A stretch of 5,233 nt of DNA, from NCBI GenBank assembly GCA_022360105.1, contig JAKSDL010000023.1, positions 1 to 5,233 of the forward strand. The letters run 5' to 3'. Shown in pieces: positions 1 to 5,233 of the stretch. The DNA is from Pseudomonadota bacterium (GTDB lineage: Bacteria; SAR324; XYD2-FULL-50-16; JAHJRI01). The position numbers and the translations under genes are program-made. Every line of letters begins with the position of its first letter. The first letter of the stretch is position 1. The notes below the pieces were generated by a model that saw only the letters and a list, made by a program, of their open reading frames with translations, did not search any database and was not told the origin of the DNA.

Positions 1-77
1 CGATCTCTTTTACCGTAACGATTGCTTATGGCGGCATTGACGCTCTGAGAAGTATGGATAAACCCGGGTTTGATTAA
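1..77 (+). CDS. Possible C-terminal end of an unrecognised protein (5' truncated by window)
   Basis: The frame reading codons from base 3 is open from the window edge and ends at TAA 75-77, giving 24 residues ending in ALRSMDKPGFD. I do not recognise the family. If real, the gene would converge on the aminomutase gene, whose stop lies about 210 bp away, which is a normal arrangement. Against it, the exactly antisense frame on the minus strand is also open from about 137 to the window edge, but it has no ATG or GTG start, so I prefer the plus-strand reading. The last codons contain a perfect 12-bp palindrome at 60-71 (AAACCCGGGTTT). The fragment is too short to be certain that it codes at all. 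Confidence 0.35.
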   Translation, partial: ISFTVTIAYGGIDALRSMDKPGFD

Positions 78-232
78 TTGGGTCCCCAGTTGCAAATTCT
101 GTGCAATGGTGTTTTTGGGAATTCTGTTTGCTATAAATCAACCAATAACGATGATGCCTAATTACCATGGAACGTGGTGAGAAATGAAGAGGGAATAATT
201 GCGGAAGGCAGGTCCGAAAAATAGGACAAGTA

Positions 233-266
233 ATCCCTGACCGGCTGTCTTTGCCAGACCAGGGAT
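233..266 (-). terminator. Weak candidate terminator hairpin downstream of the aminomutase gene
   Basis: ATCCCTG (233-239) pairs with CAGGGAT (260-266), and an inner GGC/GCC pair (243-245 with 252-254) could continue the stem after a small internal bulge. On the minus strand the hairpin begins 22 bases after the aminomutase stop codon. The following minus-strand bases are not a clean T run; a TATTTTT tract comes only about ten bases later, inside a second small GTCC/GGAC inverted repeat (212-215 and 224-227). It could be an imperfect terminator or simply a 3' end structure. Confidence 0.35.
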
Positions 267-288
267 CCGTGTGCCCGGTGTGCTGAGA

Positions 289-2484
289 TTAATTATTGTA
301 CTCAGAGGGAATTTCCAAATTCGTAATCTCTTGCGTCACCTTAAACTCATAATCGGGATATTCGTAAACCGAAGTAATATCTTCCGTTTCTCCGATGGAA
401 TAACCATAAATGCTGTCATAATCAGAGGGATCCTCCCCCATGGCTTCCAATTGTCGGAGATAATCGCCAACTGCTTTGGATTCTGCGATCATTACCTTAC
501 CCATTTTTTCGATTATGGGGCTGTGTTTACGGGTTTTATCATGATCAAATTCCAAAATCCGACGACCATACCTGGTGATGCCGATAACCCGATAAGTCAG
601 GCTTTTTCCGACCCCCGGCAGATTGATCACACTTCTATCCAGGGAAAGGAATGGTAAGTTGGCTCCTTCACGGACTTCGTCAATCAGATCAATGATTTTT
701 TCGGTTGAAGAGGGAAATTGTTTGATGTGCTCATGAAACTTCTTTGGGACAAGACCGAAAGACTTTTCCTCCATTTGCTCCTGGACTGCCCTGGCGTTGG
801 TAGCGAAATGGTGGTAGTTCTCCATGTAACCTTTCACGCAAAAGGTATAATAGGAGATCACCCCGATATCATTCAGAACTTGTCGAAGTTTTGCTGTATG
901 ACCTCTCTTCGAAGCAGCTGTTGTATAAACCAGCTGATTCACCACCAGCCAACCGGCCGAAAGCAATTGTTCCACACCCTGCCGGGCTTCGGGGGTCACC
1001 TCCAGGGGTGATTCAAAGTGAGTTTGAATGACGAACTGCTTAACGCCGATTTTTGAGGCTTTGATTCTGAATTTCCTGAGTATATCTATCAGCTCGGGAG
1101 TAATCCGCTGCGGGAGATAAACAGGTAGTTTGGTACCCAGTCTGACCCGAACCAGTTCGGCGAATTTCTCCGTCCGTTTTTTATTGGCCTGACGTTTGCG
1201 TCGTGCCATATCATAGACTGCGTCGAGAATTTCTTTGATTGAGCTGTCACTGCTCATAAACGCGTCTCCACCGGTGATCAAAATATCGCGAAGCTGAGAG
1301 TCGTTTTCAAAATACTCCATCAATTTGTCCAGACGGTTTTTCCAGGATTTTCTCGGTTGCAGCTTTTCCAGGTTAAAATTCAATTCCCCATTTTGAAAAC
1401 TGTACATACGCTGGCAGGAGGAACATAAACCGCCGCAAGCCCTACCCATAGTGTCCGGAATCAGTATGGCTACGGAAGGATATCGACGATGGATATTATG
1501 ACCGGGAATAAGCCAGCCTGCAGCGTTTGGTCGACCTTCCTCCACCTGGTCTTCTTTTTCCCAGGCTTTGATCTGACCAAACTCTTCGACCAGATGTTTG
1601 GTATAAAGCACATAGTCACGAATAGCCTGGTCTCCGCCTATTGCAAAATAAGGCACTCTGACATAAAGCAGGGACAGGAAATAAGGGTTGATAAAGAAAG
1701 GAATACCGACTCTTTCCGCTTCATACAAGACTTTCATACGATCCGGATCTATGGAAAAATCCAGCATTTCATTTAGTTCCCTGGGGGTTCGAATGGCGAA
1801 TCTTAAATGAAACAGACGATCGTTCCACCATTCCCTCACTTTATCCCGCTTCTCATCGCGGGTCATACCCTCTTTGAATTTGAATTTGGGATCTTTTTTT
1901 ATGCCACTATCAATTTTATCAATGAACTTTTCAAGAATGCGGTTTCTGTTTTCTTCTCTTAGTTGGACTATTCGGGGATCAAGACCGGAGGGATAGCGCT
2001 CCATCCATTCTTCCAGGGTTTCCCGCTTGATTTTTTTGGGTTTGGATTTACCTGAAAACTGCCTGAAGAGATAAAGCATGTCCTCAAAAAAATAATGCTT
2101 GGCACCACCAATACCTTTTTTAACTCCCATCCATAAAAGAATGATTGGATTGCTATACGTCTTCTGCTCTTTAAAGTTCCAGTCATCAACGATAATGCCG
2201 GCATTATCAATATAATCTAATATACGAATTGCCGCGACTTCATTCCATTTAATTTTTTTTAGGGCATCCATTCCGGAGATTTGCCGTTTGTAGTATTTTA
2301 ATGCATGAGAACTGTTTTTCAGGCTTTTCATCACCCAATGCCGGATGCCTTCCAGGACCTCCACCTCATTCTCCGAATTCATCAGAATTTCTTCCAAAGT
2401 CGGGTTCTCTTTGAGAATCTGGTATACTAGTTTATGACATTTGGCATTGATGGCAATTTTATCCAGATCTTCCAGTGTTAACAT
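289..2484 (-). CDS. KamA-family radical SAM aminomutase, long form (lysine/glutamate 2,3-aminomutase-like)
   Basis: This cytoplasmic 731-residue protein belongs to the lysine 2,3-aminomutase family, which uses a 4Fe-4S cluster, S-adenosylmethionine and PLP to move an amino group between C2 and C3 of an amino acid. Classical members have about 400-420 residues. Residues 1-217 are an extra, charged, probably helical region that I do not recognise. The family core starts near W219 (EWWNDRLFHLR). It continues through a helical section ending in PYFLSLL (267-273) and RRYP (333-336), then the cluster motif C350-x3-C354-x2-C357. R359 matches the arginine that binds the substrate carboxylate. Further matches are LITGGD (402-407), YLPQRITPEL (456-465), THFESPLEVT (488-497) and LPGVGK (622-627), where K627 fits the PLP lysine. 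The two substrate side-chain aspartates are not conserved, and the C-terminal zinc cysteines are absent, so lysine may not be the substrate. The ATG at 2484 is supported by AAGGAG five bases upstream. The gene stands alone on its strand and diverges from the aminotransferase gene. Family assignment is firm; substrate is unknown. Confidence 0.93.
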   Translation of the reverse strand: MLTLEDLDKIAINAKCHKLVYQILKENPTLEEILMNSENEVEVLEGIRHWVMKSLKNSSHALKYYKRQISGMDALKKIKWNEVAAIRILDYIDNAGIIVDDWNFKEQKTYSNPIILLWMGVKKGIGGAKHYFFEDMLYLFRQFSGKSKPKKIKRETLEEWMERYPSGLDPRIVQLREENRNRILEKFIDKIDSGIKKDPKFKFKEGMTRDEKRDKVREWWNDRLFHLRFAIRTPRELNEMLDFSIDPDRMKVLYEAERVGIPFFINPYFLSLLYVRVPYFAIGGDQAIRDYVLYTKHLVEEFGQIKAWEKEDQVEEGRPNAAGWLIPGHNIHRRYPSVAILIPDTMGRACGGLCSSCQRMYSFQNGELNFNLEKLQPRKSWKNRLDKLMEYFENDSQLRDILITGGDAFMSSDSSIKEILDAVYDMARRKRQANKKRTEKFAELVRVRLGTKLPVYLPQRITPELIDILRKFRIKASKIGVKQFVIQTHFESPLEVTPEARQGVEQLLSAGWLVVNQLVYTTAASKRGHTAKLRQVLNDIGVISYYTFCVKGYMENYHHFATNARAVQEQMEEKSFGLVPKKFHEHIKQFPSSTEKIIDLIDEVREGANLPFLSLDRSVINLPGVGKSLTYRVIGITRYGRRILEFDHDKTRKHSPIIEKMGKVMIAESKAVGDYLRQLEAMGEDPSDYDSIYGYSIGETEDITSVYEYPDYEFKVTQEITNLEIPSEYNN

Positions 2485-2489
2485 AGTTG

Positions 2490-2495
2490 CTCCTT
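2490..2495 (-). promoter_or_regulatory. Ribosome binding site of the aminomutase gene
   Basis: On the minus strand AAGGAG lies five bases before the ATG at 2484-2482. This strong Shine-Dalgarno match fixes the start of the 731-residue reading frame and shows that the long N-terminal extension is translated rather than an annotation artefact. Confidence 0.85.
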
Positions 2496-2622
2496 GTATA
2501 TAAATCAGCCCTTTACTAAAAATAAGTCCGAAAATTCAGAGAGTTGGATAAATATTTAATGAAATAAATGACTATTCATATCAATTGAAACCCCGGTGGC
2601 GGTTGTTAGCTCACCAGAATCA

Positions 2623-2662
2623 AATTGCTATTATCACGCTAGATTTCGAAATGATAGCAATT
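2623..2662. repeat. Inverted repeat with a nested palindrome upstream of the aminomutase gene
   Basis: AATTGCTAT (2623-2631) is repeated inverted as ATAGCAATT (2654-2662), a perfect 9-bp match. The 22-base spacer contains most of a second perfect palindrome, ATTTCGAAAT (2643-2652). The element lies about 140-180 bp upstream of the aminomutase start. It could be a regulator binding site, a transcript structure or chance in AT-rich DNA; there is no adjacent regulator gene to support the first reading. Confidence 0.4.
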
Positions 2663-2960
2663 CAGTTCAGCAAAAGTAGCCGGGAATGACTTTCGGACAG
2701 CCAGGCCAACTGATGAGAGAATAAAACAAGTGTTACTTTGTGTGTTGTTATGTTGGCTAATTTTAAAGTGTCTACCATCTTACCCTAATTGGAGCCTCCT
2801 TTCAACAATAGCCTTGGACCGTTTTTTCTTTTTCCGATGCATTTTTTTCTTTCAAGTTACCTTTGACAGGAGAGTTACGACGAATCCTGCTGTTATTTTT
2901 TTGATTTATATATACAAATAAGTTGCTTAATCTTAATTCACTTTCAATCCACCCGTTTTT

Positions 2961-3062
2961 CTATTGTATCTGAGCTTTGACTTGCAGTGTTGATTTGTTA
3001 ATGATCTCGTCACCGGCTTTCCTTAAAACATCCAGGGGAGAAAAACCTGCATGGACGATCAT
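2961..3062 (-). other. Short coding-like stretch, possible small ORF or gene remnant
   Basis: On the minus strand an ATG at 3062-3060 opens a 33-codon frame ending at TAG 2963-2961. Its content (AGFSPLDVLRKAGDEI in the first half, then a polar Lys/Gln-rich tail) is balanced and protein-like, unlike the low-complexity translations around it. The frame is open for five codons upstream of the ATG, back to an in-frame TAG. Past its stop codon the same frame stays open for about 50 more Lys- and Asn-rich codons. No ribosome site precedes the ATG. I do not recognise the sequence. It could be the surviving tail of a decayed gene or chance; an overlapping plus-strand frame of 28 codons starting at ATG 3001 makes chance plausible. 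Confidence 0.2.
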
Positions 3063-3327
3063 AAAAGCCAGCCAGATCTATTTGTACTAACTACTTGAAA
3101 TGGTCAAAGTTTGTGCTAAATCAAATCCTCTTCGTCTAAATTTTTACCCATATGATTTTTTTAATCTTTTGAGTCACAGGTTTACTCGAATTTATCGTAA
3201 AATGTGATATGGTTAAATTTTTACGCTTTTCACAAGTCCCTGCTGCAAATCGGGCAACTTGATTTCAACAGGGTTGTTCCAGGCAAAAAACCTGGTAATC
3301 ATCTATCAAACGTACCTGAAAAACACC

Positions 3328-3332
3328 GAGGA
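3328..3332 (+). promoter_or_regulatory. Probable ribosome binding site of the aminotransferase gene
   Basis: GAGGA lies three bases before the ATG at 3336. The spacing is short, but this is the best ribosome site near the 5' end of the frame. The frame can be extended to a GTG at 3204, but no Shine-Dalgarno sequence precedes that codon, and the 44 added residues do not look like part of an aminotransferase. The ATG at 3336 is therefore the better start. Confidence 0.5.
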
Positions 3333-3335
3333 CTC

Positions 3336-4634
3336 ATGTTTAACAATCAGGAACACTTTTCTCTGAATCTGAATGTCAGGGGATTGAAAAAATCAGCCAC
3401 CATCGCAATTAACGACCTTTCCAACGACTTAATCACCCGGGGCAAAACCGTATTTCGGCTGGGTCTGGGTCAATCACCCTTTCCGGTACCTGCTGTTGTG
3501 GCAGACTCACTTCGTCAAAATGCCCACCAAAAAGACTATCTGCCTGTTCAAGGATTGAGAGAGCTACGGGAAGCCGTTGCCCTTTTTCATAACAAAAATG
3601 ACAGCACCCAGTATCACCCCGAGGGGATTTTAATTGGTCCCGGTTCCAAGGAACTGATGTTTTTGCTGCAGATCTCTTATTACGGCGATCTGGTCGTACC
3701 GACCCCCTGTTGGGTATCTTACTCTCCACAAGCACAGATTATAGGGAGAAGGGTTGTTTATCTCTCCACCACTTATGAAAACGAATGGCGTTTACAACCG
3801 GAAGAATTAAGGAAGCTTTGTGAAGAAGATCCGGGAAGACCAAGGATTGTCATTCTAAATTACCCCGGAAATCCGGAGGGTGGAACTTACTCTACAGACA
3901 CTCTTAAGGAGTTGGCTGATATCGCCCGAGAATTCGATCTGATTCTGCTTTCCGACGAGATATACGGGAAACTGCATCATGAAGGGAAACACATTTCTAT
4001 TGCCAGATATTATCCGGAAGGGACCATCATTAGTTCAGGTCTTTCCAAATGGTGCGGTGCCGGAGGCTGGAGATTGGGAACCTTTGCCTTTCCACAGTCA
4101 CTGGTCGGGTTGCAGGAAGCTATGGCAAGTGTTGCCAGTGAGACCTTTACTTCTACCAGCGCTCCAATCCAATATGCAGCCATTAGAGCATTTAAAGGCG
4201 GAATCTTTCTGGAGCAATACCTGGCTCACAGTCGAAGAATTCTGGCTTTGCTTGGAAACTGGTGCACACGAAAGCTGGAAGAAACCGGTGCCAAAGTAGT
4301 TAAACCCAAAGGTGCGTTTTATCTGTTCCCGGACTTTTCGCCCATTGCAGACAAACTAAAATCAAACGGCATTACCACCTCAACCGAATTATGCCGGAAG
4401 GCTTTGGAAGAGATCGGCGTGGCGTTTCTACCCGGAAAAGAGTTTGGACGACCAGATTCCGAGCTCACGGCAAGACTGGCCTATGTTGATTTTGATGGCG
4501 CTAGGGCTCTCGCAGGCAGTGAGCAAGTGCCTCTTGATAAGGAACTGGATCTGGATTTTCTGGAGACTTATTGCTACCGCACCAAAAAAGCATTTGATGT
4601 TCTGTGTGACTGGATTGGTTCGATGAAGGAATAA
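3336..4634 (+). CDS. Class I PLP-dependent aminotransferase (aspartate aminotransferase fold)
   Basis: This complete 432-residue fold type I aminotransferase moves an amino group between an amino acid and a 2-oxo acid using PLP in the cytoplasm. From the ATG at 3336 the landmarks are in family order: an N-terminal LGLGQSPFPVP segment (42-52), YLPVQGLRELREAVA (68-82), GPGSKE of the cofactor phosphate loop (101-106), W126 stacking on the PLP ring, and NYPGNPEGG (175-183), where N179 contacts the cofactor. They continue with SDEIYG (206-211), where D207 binds the pyridine nitrogen, SGLSKWCGAGGWRLG (234-248), with K238 as the Schiff-base lysine and R246 binding phosphate, and R380 in LTARLAY, the arginine that holds the substrate carboxylate. 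All catalytic residues are present, so it should be active. Length is slightly above the usual 390-410. The amino acid substrate cannot be read from the motifs; aspartate, aromatic or another amino acid are all possible. It is monocistronic here, divergent from the aminomutase and convergent with the exporter gene. Confidence 0.93.
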   Translation: MFNNQEHFSLNLNVRGLKKSATIAINDLSNDLITRGKTVFRLGLGQSPFPVPAVVADSLRQNAHQKDYLPVQGLRELREAVALFHNKNDSTQYHPEGILIGPGSKELMFLLQISYYGDLVVPTPCWVSYSPQAQIIGRRVVYLSTTYENEWRLQPEELRKLCEEDPGRPRIVILNYPGNPEGGTYSTDTLKELADIAREFDLILLSDEIYGKLHHEGKHISIARYYPEGTIISSGLSKWCGAGGWRLGTFAFPQSLVGLQEAMASVASETFTSTSAPIQYAAIRAFKGGIFLEQYLAHSRRILALLGNWCTRKLEETGAKVVKPKGAFYLFPDFSPIADKLKSNGITTSTELCRKALEEIGVAFLPGKEFGRPDSELTARLAYVDFDGARALAGSEQVPLDKELDLDFLETYCYRTKKAFDVLCDWIGSMKE

Positions 4635-4698
4635 CATCAAAAATCAGGCATTTCTCGTGGTGATGCCCATTCCGCACTCGCTTTTATGCACCCAAGAA

Positions 4699-4721
4699 AA
4701 CCGGGTCCTCCGGACCCGGTT
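4699..4721. terminator. Bidirectional intrinsic terminator between convergent genes
   Basis: AACCGGGTCC (4699-4708) and GGACCCGGTT (4712-4721) form a perfect 10-bp GC-rich stem with a three-base loop. On the plus strand the stem is followed by CTTTATTCT, and on the minus strand by TTCTTGGG after the two Ts that end the stem, so a U-rich tail exists in both directions. It lies 64 bases after the aminotransferase stop and two bases after the exporter stop, and so can terminate both transcripts. Confidence 0.88.
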
Positions 4722-4723
4722 CT

Positions 4724-5233
4724 TTATTCTCGACTGACTGAAGCCAGTAATACACCTGCTCCTACAAGAACAGCTCCTGATGTTTTTTTAACAACACTCA
4801 ATTTCGAACCACTTCGAAATATGCCGCCAAGCTTCTCGGCCGACCAGGCATGGACTGCTGCTACCGCGATAAAGATAGTCACAAATGTGGTACCGAGAAT
4901 CAACAATTGCGGCAGAAGGTTCAGATTTGGATCGATAAAAGGAGGGAAAAAAGTGGAATAAAAAACCAATGCTTTCGGATTGGTTGAATTCACGGTAATT
5001 CCTCGCAGGAACAAACTACTGATCGATTCCCGATTATTGCCGGCTGCTGCTCCTACCTGCAGCTCTTTGGAGAAAATCTGCGTGAGCCCCAACCAAATCA
5101 GGTAACAGACCCCAAACCACTTCAGGATGATGAACACTTGGGCCGATGCCATGAGAATGGCTGCCAATCCTGCTGAAGCAACAATAAAAAACAGTGTATG
5201 AGACACTGCAGCCCCTGTAATTGTCCATAGCGA
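4724..5233 (-). CDS. LysE/RhtB-family amino acid exporter, partial (N-terminus outside window)
   Basis: The minus-strand frame is open from the window edge to TAA at 4726-4724, giving 169 residues. LysE/RhtB proteins are inner-membrane exporters of amino acids or similar small molecules, about 200-210 residues long, so roughly 40 residues carrying the N-terminal first helix and PGP signature are missing. A GTG at 5206-5204 could be read as a start, but the residues before it (SLWTITGAA) continue the family pattern, so the gene surely begins outside. Visible features are hydrophobic segments covering about residues 12-34 and 37-50 (ILKWFGVCYLIWLGL is typical of the family), the hallmark NPKALVFYSTFFPPFID around residues 84-100, and two more hydrophobic helices (about 105-130 and 150-165). 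The substrate cannot be predicted. The gene converges on the aminotransferase and shares its terminator. Confidence 0.88.
   Translation of the reverse strand, partial: SLWTITGAAVSHTLFFIVASAGLAAILMASAQVFIILKWFGVCYLIWLGLTQIFSKELQVGAAAGNNRESISSLFLRGITVNSTNPKALVFYSTFFPPFIDPNLNLLPQLLILGTTFVTIFIAVAAVHAWSAEKLGGIFRSGSKLSVVKKTSGAVLVGAGVLLASVSRE

Larger units (their letters stand above)
2485..3335. other. Long divergent intergenic region without a confident gene
   Basis: These 851 bases separate the starts of two divergent genes, so both promoters should lie here. The sequence is AT-rich with several T runs on the plus strand (roughly 2821-2860 and 2896-2902). I found no reading frame with family-like content and a ribosome site. 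The 63-codon plus-strand frame at 2730-2921 is low-complexity (runs of Phe, Leu and Ile) and looks spurious. No promoter stood out clearly: TAAAAT at 3198-3203 resembles a -10 box but lacks a well-spaced -35. Short inverted repeats occur at 2623-2662 and, in the aminotransferase leader, at 3279-3295 (CCAGG, 7-base loop, CCTGG). Two similar stretches, TTTGTACTAACT (3081-3092) and TTTGTGCTAAAT (3110-3121), form an imperfect direct repeat. Confidence 0.6.

Noticed and set aside
271..1776. Several plus-strand ORFs of about 95-128 codons inside the aminomutase gene
   Set aside because: They lie antisense to a gene with clear family motifs and give no recognisable protein.
2739..2860. Short minus-strand peptides near an AAAGGAGG sequence (plus-strand CCTCCTTT near 2796-2803)
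   Set aside because: The nearest ATG is about 15 bases beyond the Shine-Dalgarno-like sequence, and the resulting frames of 20-40 codons look random or are simply Lys-rich.
2730..2921. 63-codon plus-strand ORF in the intergenic gap
   Set aside because: It is made largely of Phe, Leu, Ile and Cys from T-rich DNA, has no convincing ribosome site and shows no domain.
3081..3121. Terminal repeats of an insertion sequence
   Set aside because: The imperfect TTTGTRCTAA direct repeat is short, its copies are in the same orientation and close together, and no transposase or target duplication is visible.
3204..3236. CRP-like half sites TGTGA and TCACA upstream of the aminotransferase
   Set aside because: The halves are about 20 bases apart rather than the 6 of a CRP site, so the resemblance is accidental.
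3204..3335. N-terminal extension of the aminotransferase from GTG 3204
   Set aside because: There is no ribosome site before the GTG, the 44 residues do not resemble an aminotransferase N-terminus, and the ATG at 3336 has GAGGA upstream and gives a family-like length.
4642..4672. GGCAT/ATGCC hairpin just after the aminotransferase stop
   Set aside because: The five-base stem with a long loop and no T tail is negligible beside the perfect terminator at 4699-4721.
5034..5228. Minus-strand ORF overlapping the exporter in another frame
   Set aside because: It is an out-of-frame shadow of the LysE-family gene, whose own frame matches the family throughout.

Overview
The window is ordinary bacterial chromosomal DNA, fairly AT-leaning by eye, with Shine-Dalgarno-type ribosome sites. 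Nothing in it fixes the phylum. A Gram-negative bacterium from a Bacteroidota-like or neighbouring lineage is a guess from the general look of the genes. No tRNA, rRNA, CRISPR array, complete insertion sequence or phage gene is visible.

Layout: (1) positions 1-77 may hold the last 24 codons of an unrecognised plus-strand gene. (2) A short gap with a weak hairpin follows. (3) Positions 289-2484 on the minus strand encode a 731-residue radical SAM protein of the lysine 2,3-aminomutase (KamA) family, with an N-terminal extension of about 217 residues. (4) An 851-bp T-rich gap (2485-3335) holds an inverted repeat and one short coding-like minus-strand stretch that may be a gene remnant. (5) Positions 3336-4634 on the plus strand encode a complete class I PLP-dependent aminotransferase of 432 residues. 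(6) A strong two-sided hairpin terminator sits at 4699-4721. (7) From 4724 to the window end, minus strand, lies the C-terminal part of a LysE/RhtB-type amino acid exporter whose N-terminus lies outside.

The three recognisable genes all concern amino acids: a radical aminomutase, a transaminase and an amino acid exporter. They are not an operon: the first two diverge across a long gap and the last two converge on a shared terminator, so any functional link is inference. The most interesting point is the aminomutase. It keeps the radical SAM cysteines, the arginine that holds the substrate carboxylate and the PLP lysine. The two aspartates that recognise the lysine side chain in classical lysine 2,3-aminomutase appear to be replaced, in a pattern (Lys plus Asn) reminiscent of glutamate 2,3-aminomutase. 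The zinc-binding C-terminal cysteines are also gone.
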